Shown here one piece after another: positions 1 to 12,800 of a DNA stretch of 64,000 nucleotides (positions are counted from its first letter, which is position 1; the number at the start of each line of letters is the position of its first letter). This stretch comes from Fratercula arctica (taxonomy: Eukaryota > Chordata > Aves > Charadriiformes > Alcidae). The notes beneath the pieces are model-generated. The model made no database searches. It was not told the origin of the DNA and worked only from the letters and a program-made list of their open reading frames with translations. A program made the translations under genes and the position numbers. Location of the stretch: positions 149,884,447 to 149,948,446 of the forward strand of contig CANTUZ010000001.1 of the NCBI GenBank assembly GCA_947846985.1. The letters are read 5' to 3'.

Positions 1-440
1 GTTAAATAGCCTGGAAAGAAGGAAAAGCGTGGTGGAACTGTAATGTGAGATGTGAAATCTTGCTGTTTATTCCTGACTTCTGAACGAATGTTGTCTTGCA
101 GGAGAGATGATAAAGCAGCTGATTTACAGGTCTCGCCTTCCCCTCATGAGTAACTGCAGGCAGATGCCCTCCCTCTCAAATAGATGCTGGTGTGCCCAGA
201 TGTAGATAAAGAGTGGGCAGAAATGATGGTGACCAATGATTAAAAATAATCATGACTGATTTAGTGGCTGGATTTCTTCTGGCCGCCTCAAAGATTTAGC
301 TTTTTATTAGTTGAACGTGTGACATTTCCATGCTAGGCTTTTGATCCTGGCGATCGCTGTTGTGACCAAGTCCTCACAATAGGGACTTCCAGCCTTGTAG
401 CTGTATAATTATCTTGTATCTTTGTCCGGCTCCTGCATAC

Positions 441-675
441 TTGAAACTTATGGAGTCAGAGTTGCCCCTGAGCACTAGTCCTGCGGTACCAGGGCTGCTG
501 GTGGCCCCACTGCGGGTGGCTGTCCTGGGCCCTGGTTTAGTGCCACGTGCTTTCTCTGGACCAGCTGGATTCTTGATGGGGCTTCTGTGTGATATCTCTT
601 TGGGCACCTTGCAGGACTCGAAGGAAAAGTCAATAGAGAGGTTTCTAATGTCATCTTCGGACATATCTTCTATTT
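441..675 (-). CDS. Candidate internal coding exon, unidentified protein
   Basis: On the minus strand an open frame of about 77 codons lies between a good 3' splice acceptor (pyrimidine-rich, ending in CTTCACAG, just above 675) and a usable 5' donor (TTTCAA|GTATGC, at 441). The exon would be 235 nt. After two bases of a split codon it reads IEDMSEDDIRNLSIDF..., then a basic, Pro/Ser/Thr/Gly-rich stretch (HRSPIKNPAGPEKARG, later TRSGATSSPGTAG) and ends near LRGNSDSISF. Codon third positions are clearly richer in G/C than the AT-rich surroundings, as expected of a real vertebrate exon. The peptide has an acidic start, then a low-complexity basic region typical of disordered segments in cytoskeletal or scaffold proteins, but no domain is recognisable. 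I do not recognise the gene. A methionine occurs early, but the acceptor and the frame open above it favour an internal exon. Confidence 0.55.
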
Positions 676-3600
676 CTGTGAAGCACGAGAGGCCTCAATC
701 TGGAAAACTTGAGAGCAGATCCTCCTGCACGTACCTGGTGGCTTTTGGAGGTAGAAGAGGGAGGGGAGGGAGTGCAGAGCTCCCTGCCGCTGCTCCGGGT
801 TCTGGCTGAGGATCCTGATGCAACCAGTCTCTGTTCTTTGTGGAGACTGTTTAGTGTTTAAGCTCCAGCAAGTATGCCAGGGTAGGGCAACTTTTTATTA
901 CTTTACTTAAGGGTTATATTGGTAGTTTTTATCTTCCTACTAGGCTGAGGCATTCAGTTGATTAAGCTGCTTCAGAATCCTAGGTTCTCTTCTGCCATGA
1001 AACAGGTATTTTAAATCAAAAATCAAAGTTATGGTCTACAGCAGACTTAAAGAAAACCCCTGTAAAATACCCAAATTGTAAAATTTTTAAAGCAAATAAT
1101 ATTTGAAGATAACTTTCTTTTTAGTGTTTTGCCGTGTATCAGAAGGGCTTGATGACAACTTCTTGCAGTGAGTAATCAGAATGTTTTTCCTCTTTGCTCT
1201 CATATATCACCATTCACTGTCTTGTCTGTGACATTTCAGTTTCTTAATTGAATATTAATATATGCATTATTTGTATTAACATCAGTAATTGAATTAGGAA
1301 ATGAAACTTACTGGCTAATTACATTCATCTTCAGAACTGGTGATTTCAGAATCAAAGCAAAGTTACTGATAGAGAAAAAATAAATTGGTTTTCATAGAAC
1401 TGAAACTTCTTTCAGTTTTATGCAATTACACTGATAGCCTTTTCTTCAGTTGACTCTTGCCAAAATGTCCCTATCTTAATACAAGCATACTGTATGTTCC
1501 TGTTCATTCAGTCTGACGCTAACTTCCATCATTAAGAAATTACATTTCACCTGTAAAGTAGAATCCTTTTGTACTTCAGCTATTCTCCTATGGGCTAGCA
1601 GTGCTATAGCATTCAAGAAAGTTATGCAGGATTACAGGCACCTGGGAATGGTTTCAAGAGTTCTTGGGGATCCTTTTTATTTGCCCTTTGAGTTCCTATT
1701 ATATCTTAATTCTTAAAAAAGAGAGAGGACTTTTATGTCTTTAAAACAAAAGCATTCGTAGGTGAAAATGTGATTCTAGGGGAGGTTTTGCAAAACACTT
1801 GTTTTTTGTGATACATACAATAAAATGAGAGTTGCTATCGGTGCTTAAAAGTATTTATCATTTGTGTTTTGGCCTATTTTAATTCTAAATACAGAACTGT
1901 GAGTTTTATTAAGATGCATTTTAAATTTGAAACCAAGTTGCATCTATTTCCTACTAAAAATAATTGTCTATTTTAGAAAATAGTTGTTAATGCCGAAGTT
2001 TGACTTGACTTTCATCAAGTTCTGGTAATCTGACCCAACTGTTCCTCTGTAATTACCTTCACGGTCTCTTGAGTTATGTGTGATAATGCAGTAAACAATG
2101 TTCTTTATAATTAATTAACCAGTGGACTCCAAATAGGCTCACCAGGCTTACAAATGAAGGGCATGCTAATGCCTGAGCTGGCTCTTAACATGCTGTTCAG
2201 GGACTGCCAAGCTAGGTCAGGTAGCAGAAAGTAATTGCCGTAGCGCTCTGTGGTGGCTTTTGTGGTTAGGTTGAATGGAAGGGTGTAAGCAAGTGAAAAC
2301 ACAACAACCCAAGTGGTTGGTTGTGCATGTAATCTGTTTCTAAACTTCCTTATATCCTTTCCCTGTCCTCTTGTATCAAGCATAGAGGATATTTTCAGAA
2401 TAATGTTCCTGATATGCAGTCAAAGGGGGAGAAAAAAAGTCCATCCCAACTGCTGTGTGTAGCCAGCAAGAGAGCTGGCTACTATTGGTGTGGGCTGCCC
2501 TTGGTGTTCAACTTCAGTGTGGAGAATTGCCCCTTTAAGTGTTTATCGTTTTTTTTCTTTTTTTCCTGTATAAGGACTTCACTGCTTGTGCACAGGATAT
2601 AGTAAAAGCCTTTTGCTCATAGAAAGGAGAATAATATTAGCATTGTGTTTATTAATAAGGAATTTAAAGGAACTTCAAAACCCAAATGAGTTACCTCTTC
2701 CAAGGGTTTTGATAGAGCTTAAACAAACAAGTGTCTGTTCATCCTAACTGTGGAGAATTATTACTTCCTGGTTTTAACAGCTCTTAAAAGTTAACAGTAT
2801 AATCTCTGCTTTTCTTATGTGGCTGATACAACAGTGTATATAAGTAGTTTTATATGGGTGGTTTTGGTAGTTTTCAGCAAACGCAGTTGAGCTGCAACAG
2901 AAGTAGGCTTGCCATTTTAAAATCAGAGTACTATTGGGATGTTGGAATGTGGTACATAACATGTGAATCTTACCACTGTGAATAGTGTCCTCTTTTTTTA
3001 TTTCCTAAGTGCCATTCAGCACTCGTGTCGGGCTAGATCCTGATTAAAACTAATCTTATTTGGTTTTTTGTGCCTCATGTAACTTACAGAAAATGTTGAG
3101 ATAGAAAGGTCATATTTTCTAAATGAAAAAGGGAATAAAAAGGGATTAAGGAGTTTCACTGTGCATGTCTTATGGTTTTCTGATTTAAATATTTACATCA
3201 TTTAGAAAACTGAGGAGTATTTTTAGGGATGTCTTGCCCATCTCAAATTGTCAGATTACTTTTTTCCCCACAGGGTTCAATAGTGATGTTTAAAGGTATT
3301 TGCCGAGCCCTTATTAATTGCATCTGTTCTGCTTAGGTCAAGGCGTACATGTTCAGCATTCATCTGAAATAGCATGTGATATTTAAAAACTGTGAGCAGG
3401 ACCATGATCCTCTTATTTGAGACTTCAGAAAGTTTTCACAGTCGTCTGAAAATTTCTTTGATACAATAATTCAGACTCTTATTCTCTAAAATTCATTACT
3501 TTCACTATGGTTTTCTGAGAGAATATTAACGTAGTCCTTTCAAAAAGCAGAGTGTTTTTAAAGCTGATAGAGAGAAAAATGGACAGTGTCAGGAAGACTG

Positions 3601-4540
3601 TGGTGGTAATGCTGCTGAAGTATCTCCATGGGGCAGATCTGGAGCATGGCAGTTTAACATAGCTCTTTTTCACTTAATGTGTCTAGGCATGAGGTAACGA
3701 ATACTCAAATTTGGTGAAGTTATAGAATCCAAACCCTCACTTGTAGAGAAGTGACTATAGAACACTGCAACTCAAGTTGTTTTTTTTTTTTTGGCCTGGA
3801 GGTGCATGGGAGATATTCTACAGATCCAGAAAAAATTACAGAAATTTTCTATTAGAGTAACATTTTGGAGAAAGTTCCCTGCAGGAGAAAAAAATCAGAT
3901 TCCCTCTGCTGCCCTGTGGTGTAGAATGCTATTGCTCACACCAAATGCTGCCTTAAAAAAAAAAAAAAGTACATCTTCCACTATTTCCTTCCTCTCGTCC
4001 CAGGGAAGGAGATTAACGACCTGAGAAGTAGATGACATGCTCTGTGAGGACTGTGGGAGTGCATACATTTAGTAGTCTTCTATTTTCCACAGAGCTCTGC
4101 TGAGCTCTGTTTGCTAGTACGAAAGTACATATCAGAAGGAAAAAAAAAAAAAAAAGAATGACCACACTCCACCCCCCGTGCTTCCCATATGTTCATTCAA
4201 AGGTAATTCTTCATGTCACTAATGTTTGGGCCACCTTTGTGCCTATGCACCACCCTGAATCTACAGCTTGGGATGGAAATGGAGGAATTTCTCCAAGTAT
4301 TTTTCCTCCTTCAAGAAATCAAACAAAGCAGCTGTATGCTGTCAAATGTTAGCTTCAGTTTCAGGAAGGAAAAATACTTTTTAAATACAAAAAGTGAGAA
4401 TATATCATCCTTGCTAAGATTGACAAGGACTGCATGCTTGTTGTAGTCAGTGAGATAATAAGGAACACTAACTGCGGGTAAGGCTAGCAATGCTGGAAAC
4501 TGGAAATACACAGAGCTGAGGTATCTCAAGTACTACCATT

Positions 4541-4543
<3 letters not shown>

Positions 4544-4572
<29 letters not shown>
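4544..4572. repeat. Poly(T) tract, 29 nt
   Basis: An uninterrupted run of 29 T. It could be a mononucleotide microsatellite or the poly(A) tail of an old minus-strand retrocopy. No retrocopy is recognisable in the flanking sequence. Confidence 0.9.
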
Positions 4573-5266
4573 GGTACGTGTGGAAGGGCAGGTTGTTTGA
4601 AGTTAAAATACAATGTTTACAGTGGCTCTGGGTGTAGAAGCAGGATCAGCTTTCTGATAAGGGTTTTTCCCAGGTATGGTACACAAGACGTTAGAAAAGC
4701 AGAAACTATTTAGTAACTGGAAGTAAGGAGAGAGGACTGCAAGCTGACTGCATGGTGCTGAAAGGACTCTTTATCCTAAGGATTTTTCCTTTTTTATTTT
4801 ATTGGCGTGGCTTACATTGAGAGAAGGTGGGAGATTTCTGATAGCTGGTAAGTAAGCGTGTTAAACACTGAAAATTTCTGAAATGCTGAACAGCAGCTGC
4901 CAACAAGCCACACAGAATAAAACTAGGTAATCCTGTGCTAATAAAGAACCTCCATTTTTACCTTAAGCTCTTGAATGACATATATTCAAGAAAATAGAAG
5001 CAAATCATCTGTGTTTTTGTGTAGAATGTATACTGTTGTCTTCCCCGTCTTTTTTTTTCTATGTGTGGATGTCATACCATTGAACAATCTGCTGCTTAAA
5101 TTATGATTATAGAATTAATTATTTGGGGAATGTGGTCCTTAGCTGTCGCATGGTTCCTGTTAGTGTGGACTGGTTGGTTGTTTTTTAATCCTGTTGTGGA
5201 AAACGTGATTTTTTTTTTAATTTTTTTTTAAAGTAAGGTGAGTTAAAATCTTTTAGCAAATTGGAA

Positions 5267-5315
5267 GTCAATTTGAGAGACTGTAGCGTTGACCTTGCAG
5301 GTCAATTGAGAGACT
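5267..5315. repeat. Short direct repeat, two copies of about 15-16 nt
   Basis: GTCAATTTGAGAGACT at 5267-5282 recurs as GTCAATTGAGAGACT at 5301-5315, with one T missing. The spacing is 34 nt. It may be a small local duplication. Confidence 0.7.
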
Positions 5316-5976
5316 TCAGTATTATGTAAAATGAATGGGTCTGATACCCATATTTTGGGGTGGTTGTTGTTTTTGTTCAAAAGGTTATAGGTGGCTTGCC
5401 ACAGACAGAAACTACTGTAGGAGGAAAAATAAAGTTCTTTTTTAATATTTTTTTTATTATTATTATTTTTACAAACAGCATTGGGTCAGTGTTTAACCAT
5501 TTGGGACATAATGGCAATCTACACAAATATTACCTAAAAGTTCCTGGAAAATTAGGAACACCTTCAAAAGCTAAAGTAGAAAATAAGGAACTAAAAATTG
5601 TGATTAAGAAAATATGAAGGTCTCTGAGGAGAATGTGTCTAATGCTAGGTATCTGCCAGCTCACAGTGCTTGTACTGCACAGGCTGCTTCAGCCAGCTGC
5701 GGTGCTGCAATTTTGTACCTAAGGGACTGATTTCTCAATGCATTGGCTTTGTCACAGGCATTGCAGTATAAGTAGCTCTTCCAAGACACTTTTATTGGTA
5801 ATCTAAAAATATTCCCTATGTATAAAACAGCAGGCGGGCAATCTAATCCCTAATGTAATTTGATAGACTGTACTGCACCTAAGCATCAGGATGTGGTTGG
5901 ATGTGGATACGGTTTGGATGTAAGCATTTGGGTATGGGTAATACCTTCAAGTATTAAACCTTCAATTGTATAATGC

Positions 5977-5978
<2 letters not shown>

Positions 5979-6009
<31 letters not shown>
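5979..6009. repeat. Poly(T) tract, 31 nt
   Basis: An uninterrupted run of 31 T, followed by a C-rich stretch (ACATCCCCCCTCCCC). It lies about 350 bp from the CR1 fragment but is not part of it, because CR1 ends in an octamer microsatellite and not poly(A). Confidence 0.9.
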
Positions 6010-6012
<3 letters not shown>

Positions 6013-6363
6013 TCCCCCCTCCCCAACATTAAGCCTGACGTACTGTTCTTCATTTTAGCAGCTAAAGGTCGGGAGCAGTGCCTCTTAGTCACATCTGACT
6101 TGGTTTTCTGTAACTCCAGTTCTTTCAGAGGCTTTCAGTTAATGCTTTTTTGTCTTGTATTGGAAATAACCACGTCTGCCGTATGCCTATGGAGTAACAG
6201 GGAAAAGGACTACACAAACTGAGGTTATTCTTCAGGATTATCCGCCTGCATATATGTTTAAGTAATGCTGTCTACCTGTCCTGTTAGCACAATGGCTACT
6301 GTAAGCACAAGGCTAAAGGCAGTAGACTGACACAATCAAGTCACCAGTTCTTAGTATTGCTTT

Positions 6364-6819
6364 GGAATAAAATCATTATGGTTGGAAGAGACCTTTAGCA
6401 TTATCAAGTCCAACTGTTAACCTAGCACTGCCAATTTACTACTAAGCCATGTCCCTCAGCACTACATCTGCACATCTTTTAAATACCTCCAGGGATAGTG
6501 ACTCAACCACTTCCCTGGGCAGCCTCTTCCAATGTTTGATAACCCTTTCTATGAAGAATTTTCTCCTGATATCCAATCTAAACCTCCTCTGGTGCAACTT
6601 GAGGCCTTTTCCTCTTGTCCTATTGCCTGTTACTTGGGAGAAGAGACCATCCCCCACCTCACTACAACCTCCTTTCAGGTAGTTGTAGAGAGCGATAAGG
6701 TCTCCCCTCAGCCTCCTTTTCTCCAGGCCAAACAACCCCAACTCCCTCAGCCGCTCCTCATAAGACTTGTGCTCTAGACCCTTCACCAGCTTTGTTGCCC
6801 TTCTCTGAATATGCACCAA
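6364..6819 (-). mobile_element. CR1 LINE fragment, 5'-truncated (RT C-terminus plus 3' UTR)
   Basis: The minus-strand translation from about 6819 downward gives the end of the CR1 ORF2 protein. Visible motifs are [40 protein letters not shown], the [10 protein letters not shown] segment and the final [19 protein letters not shown]. The frame is open for about 125 codons, so decay is modest. The lower end (ATTATGGTTGGAAGAGACC on the plus strand) is the reverse complement of the CR1 3' UTR and marks the 3' end. CR1 copies are usually 5'-truncated by incomplete target-primed reverse transcription, and this one keeps only about 450 bp. It lacks the endonuclease and catalytic RT motifs and cannot move by itself. 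Confidence 0.93.
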
Positions 6820-9800
6820 TTTTCTATTGATGACAAGGCTAGTTTTTTCTTTTACATACCATATTGAATTTGTGTAGAAAATGTAAACTGAGTGAATTTT
6901 TTATGTTGAAGTTAGTAGTTAATGCACATCTGATATCGTAAGATAATTTAATAGATTATAGACAAGTTTCTAGTAGTCAGAAATCTTCATTAAAATCTTT
7001 GTAATAACTCAGTAGTGACTTGCATTTGTCTGTTACTGCAGCAGTCAAACCAGAAATATTTCAAGGCCTCAAATGTTATCTGAAGTTGAAGTTTTCCCTT
7101 TTCAAATGGTCACTTCAGCAGTGCTTTTATCAGTGTCGTGCAGCAGCACCGTGCTCTCTGGCTGATTTTTCTGCAGGCGATCTGAAGGACGGTGTCTGCC
7201 ACAATTGCTGCCTTCTGCAGGGTCTCAGGGCACCGACACGTGAGGCCAGCAGCTCACGTGGCATTGGGGCCATGTCCACTGAGGTTCTCCTTCTGTTCCT
7301 GCGTTCTTCCCAACCTCCTCAGCATGGTGTAGAAAGAAAACAAACTCTGTTCTGAACAAATGGAATGAATAATCAAAATACAGTAGTCACTTCTGCGGGA
7401 TGATCATCTCTTATTTTGCTTATATGTTACATAGCATGATGAGATCCAGATCCATATGGGTACAATAAGAAATTATCAAAGAATTTGCTACCAAGAATTT
7501 AATTTAGCAGCAAACTCTATAGACTGCCTTTTTTTTTTTTGATTCTGCTATTGTGGTTTCTACAATGATTATACTGTAAAAGAAATAACCTGAAGATCCT
7601 TTTTTCGCAGCGTATTGAATCAATGAGTGGTTTTCCTTGATGTGACCTTAGACTGATTGGTTTGTTCCTTCAATTGATCGCTCCCTGTGGTTACTTATCC
7701 TTAGCAAAAACACCCCAAGAAGAATAAAGTGAACTCTTTTACTGTTTTCTCCCTATTTACTTGAAAGTTTTGTTGGGGTTTTTGGTTGTGTTGTTTTGTT
7801 TTATTATTATCCTGTTCCCTAATTAGAACTTAGCAGAGACATTTAGGAATATACGGAAAAAATAACTTTCTGAAAAGATGCATAATGTTTGTTTCCTGAT
7901 TAGTGGATTGTGGAGAATGCCTGTATGTCCTCTCTGATTTGCTTATCTGATATTAAATAGAAGGCAGGTTTGTACTTGTTCTGTTAATTCTAATTTAGGT
8001 ATTTGAATTTAAAAAAGAAATAAAAACACACCGGTGTTTTTCAACTCCTCAGAGGCTAAAATGAAGGTAATTTTATATTCTAACCCTATACATATGACAA
8101 GAATCTAATTTTTGAAATCTAAAACTGAATTTATTCAACTTCAGTTAAGGTAATTTTAATATAATAAGGCTAATAAGGTAATTTATAGTTAAATAATTTT
8201 ATTCAAATTCAGTATCTTTCAAAACTTCCACCACTTTGGTTTACAGACAGAACTGTGCCTTGCTGTGTTGAAAATGTGGAAATTCAATATTAGTACATAG
8301 TACCTATGTAAACTTAAAGTATGAGTAGCTGCATATTGCTCTTAATTGACGAATATCAATAAAACATTGTATGAGATCCAACAATATGTAGGAAATCTTG
8401 ACAGATAAATATTTAACTCAGTGTCAGTACACAGGTAGGAATCCTGCTCAAAACAGGCAGGCACAGTCAACGCAGTATTTTCTTTGACTTCATATTTGAA
8501 TTTAAAACAACCTTATTTCCCCGCCCCACACCACCTCACTGAATTCTTCACCAACCTCTATTATAAAAAAAAAAACAACCAAACCACCTAAATTGCTTCC
8601 TTGCTGGAACCAGAATGCAAAGGCTGCAGCCTGGTTTATTCTCTCCGGTATGTTCAGCACAGCAGCTGTACACACACAGCAATGGGGAAGGTGAGCTTTC
8701 CACGTCGGACTCTCGCATTTTTCCAACTCCTGCTGCAGTTCTTTGGGCTGGAGCTAGTGGGGTGGCTGCTATCACTGACGCAGTAGTGCCATGCTCCGAC
8801 GGCAGGGGCTACTGCTGTATTTCTAGCTGGCTCTGATTCAGCAGAGTTGGTCTGGTTTTTCTTTCCTGCTAGCGATTATGGGCCTGTCCTGCAGATTGTT
8901 TTTTGATTTAGCAGTTGCTAGGGGCATAATTTTATAAGCTGGAGAAGCTCCTTAGAGGTTCTGAGCTTTTCGTACCCAGTGAAAAAGGTGAACTGGTAAC
9001 AGTACTGGTTGTATATGGTGTGCTTGTGACTGTATAGAGGAACGTACTCCATGGATTACAACATGGCTAATGGATTACAATGGTCCATGTGTTTCTGCGT
9101 AGCGTAATCGTCCCCTCTGTCTGTTATCAAACTGTTTTGCATACTTCCCTCTATCTTCTTTAATGTGTATGTTCAAATAAAGCTCCTCACTGGGCATAGC
9201 TTTTAATAAAACAGAAAACTGGCTGACATGGAAAAGAACTGCGTTCAAGTTGAATGTTCATACATTCAACTTCTTTGAACTCTTCAAAACTCTTTGAGTA
9301 TTGACCTACAGCCAGTAAACCAGGTTTAATTTCTCTAAGGTTTAGTTTACCTGTGGATCATTTGCAAATATTCTGTGCCTGGTAATGCTGTGATTCAATA
9401 GAAATGGTTGTGCTGAGTAAATTGGCCATGTGATATAAAAGGTAAGGGGATTTCTACCCTATCAGCTCTATATTTATATCTACTCAGACCTGGTCTTTTT
9501 TATGGTCAAGGTGAAAGAAATATGACTACGTAGGACACAAGATTGTTTCCCACAGACTTCATTCAAAAGATCTTTCACAGATTAATCTGTGATTAATCAT
9601 AAAATGGTTACATTTAGCAGTAGCTTAGCATGTTGGTTTTCTATCCTTAGTTCAAAGTCTGGAATGAACTCAGAGCCATCTACCTGCACATCTCTTGCTT
9701 TGTGAGTGGCTATCTGGGAGCTGGAGACCAATAGCAAAAATTTGGAATTGAGGATAAACTGCCTGTGGAAAAGGATATAGGTGATTATTGCTAGTGAAAG

Positions 9801-12800
9801 ACCCTTAACCTTTACTGTTCCGAATTCTTTTTCATATCTGGAGTGCAGCTACTTATGCTGAATAGTGAAACCTTTCTAAAATTCAGTTTTGCTTTCTGCT
9901 TCCATGGTAATAGATGCCCTTACAAACAAGCAAGTGCAAATGCAACCTTCTTATTTTCCCAGGCTCTAAGTAACTTAGCACTTCACAGGTGCTGTCAGAG
10001 ACTGCTCCGAAAGCTTAGTGAATCCTGCTCTGAAACCATCAGTGAATCTGCTGACGGTTGGCAAAATAAATTTGCCTCAGCAGCTTTCTCTCTGTCCCTC
10101 CTTCTTACGACTGAGCAGCATAACAAGGAATGACATACAAGTTAATGGCTATATTTTTTTGGATGTAAGAAGCAGATGGATTTGTTAAGTGTGCTTCCAT
10201 CTAAATAAGAACAAATGATCCCTAGGACTGTTTTTTCAAATTATAGGCCAAAACACTGGGTCCTGTGCTATATACCATGTCCAAAATTAGTAAAAACATC
10301 TGAACCATGGTTTCGAATTAAGTGTTCCGCTATACTGAAGCCATGTAAAAGTCATACTTCATCTATCCTAAGTATATCTGGTTGCCCACTTCAAGTCATT
10401 GACCTGACTGGGAAAGTCAATCCTGGTTTTACTAAATTATCATGCTGAGCGATCAGTAGTAGCCCTCAGAACGGTGACTGTAATTCTCAAGGTGACATGG
10501 AGCAATCGGAGATTAATGGCACCATGGGCTGACCATTTCACAAGACGAAAATCTTCTATTTGTCTGCAGCTGGAGATTGTCTGAGTGCTCTTAGATTTCT
10601 GGATTTTAAGGGAGAACTGTGGAGTGGTTTTCAAGTGAAATGAAAGCCCAGTATTTTTTGGTCTCGTTAAAATAAAAGTCTTGATAGTCCATACAGAAAT
10701 TTTTTCATGGCTTAATCTTTTAAAAAACAAAACAAACTATTGTAGCTATCCAAGATTTTGATCGGATACTGGGTCTCTGTTGGTAATATAATACCTAAAT
10801 TTTGATTTTATTTTCAAGCAGCTCTGTATAGGAGGTAATACGGTTTTGAAAGGATTTAGACTCTTTACAAATTAATTCTTCACAACCAGCATGCTTTCCT
10901 TGTAATGTTCCCATTTGTATTGTGTATTTTTATTTCGGAAGCAAATCATCAGCCTTCAAAGGTTTTGCAAATATTTCCTTGGATAAAATATTTTTGGCCT
11001 ATTTATTATCGTCTGTATGATGGGTATAGTTTTACCTCCAGAATTGTCTTTTAAGCAAAAGAAACCTTAAAGGATCAGTAGCCCTCTCTCTCCTTACAAA
11101 AAACAGGAGGCAGCTACTATGTTTTTATTGGATTGATCTCTCTATCTTATTGGACAAATAAGTATTAAAACTTCATGTTGCTGTATAAACCACTCGAAAA
11201 GAGTATGGTGCACAAGACTGAAGGTGATGTTTTGATATGTATTTTAGGGTGTTTTCACATCACAGGCTATTAAGTTAGAGAAACCAAAATGACATAGCTG
11301 GTTATCACTTCTGGACTGCTCTGCTGATACAGAGACTGCTTTGACAGCGTCGTGGTGAAGAGACATCCTTCAAAACATTCATCTAGTATACAATGAATGC
11401 AAGATGTTTCAGCTGCAGTGCTATTCCAAAACTATTTGATCTCTTGAACAGTTGTGAAACTGAGAGGAAATGACTGGAAGCTGTGATCTCTTTTGTGTCC
11501 TGCATCTCCTATGAAAATGACTTTTTCCTTCAGCCAAATAACTGGAGTAAGATGAAGGATATGTATGACAATCTCAGAAGTATTTTCAGTGTGGATGCCT
11601 TCTTTTAAAGATAAACTAGTAAGGAGCAGGTGTCTTAAAAAGACACGGCCCTCAAGTATGGGTGGCAAAAATCCCACTTGTTATGGAGGTCAGCTCAGGC
11701 TTTCCTATAGAAACGGTAAGCAATGCTCAGCAGGCAACCACATTGCTGTGTAAGGAATGGCGAAGTGCAGGCTAACAGTATATTCTCCTGGTAGCTACAG
11801 TAGTGGGTTTTCCATTCATCCAGGCAGACTTTTAACGTTCACTTAAGTATCTGCTTTCTGGAGCATGTGTTGTGCATGTAGAGTGCAACAGTAAGAATGA
11901 AGGGGAAGTGGTCTGAGCTCGTGATGGGTCTTGCCATCTTCCTGTGCATCCCTAGATAGGAGCAAATTAGTCTTAGAGGATATATCAGAAGTTAGGAGTA
12001 AAGCTGTCACTTTGAAAAACCAGCATATTCATAAAGCAGCTAAAAAGGGCGATATTCTGGGTGAATAAAAGCTCTCCCTCTCATTTTGGCCTTGAAAGCC
12101 ACAAAAGGAAGTGAAAGGCAGCGAGCCCTCCAGTGTGTAGGCTGTGCAGCCGCCTCGAGTGTTGGTGTTGAGGATGTGAGCAGAAAGTCAGCATGGTGTA
12201 GACAGAAATGTCTTTCAACATATGTAGAAGAAATGAAGTCATAAATTCTTAACAAATGCACTTATATGTCTTCACTGGTAAGTTAATAAATTACTGTGAT
12301 CAGACAAAACTGCTTCAGAATAGCAAGGGTATGGTATGGGTTCCACCATTTTCTAGGGAGCTTTTTTTCTTAAGGCAGATATTTAATGTAGTGGATATTT
12401 AATGGAAAAAGTAGTTGGGGATTTGTTTACGTAGGAATGTTAAAGAGCAAAAAGGAAAAAGAAGTAATATTTAAACTGTATTCAGTTCTTCTGACAATGT
12501 TATTCAGAATTAATATAGCCTTTTAAATTCCGACCTGTAGTTACTTAGGATTGATTGTCTATTTCTAAATCACGCATAGGGAAAGCAAAAGTATTGCTCA
12601 GTGCGGTTAATCAGAGAGTTGCGAGAGCAAGGCTGAAAGCATTCCGTTCTACAGCCAGGATTTTCTGTACAAATGTAACAGATAAATAACCTGTTTTTCT
12701 GAGGTACTGAGTTTGAGCTCTTCTGAAAAACAGTTCACTAATTTATAAGTCTAAATACTGGATTTGTATTTTCTAACTTTAGGCATGCAAACCAACAGAT

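Larger units (their letters stand above)
676..6363. other. Non-coding stretch, probably intron or intergenic
   Basis: AT-rich sequence with stop codons frequent in all six frames. Apart from poly(T)/poly(A) runs (for example 3780-3792, 4140-4155, 4544-4572, 5979-6009) and a short direct repeat near 5.3 kb, I see no gene, RNA gene or recognisable transposon. Confidence 0.6.

Noticed and set aside
5886..6092. Minus-strand frame with a long lysine run
   Set aside because: The lysines are just the poly(T) tract 5979-6009 read in reverse.
6449..6777. Plus-strand open frames over 6.45-6.78 kb
   Set aside because: They are shadows of the minus-strand CR1 ORF2 remnant.
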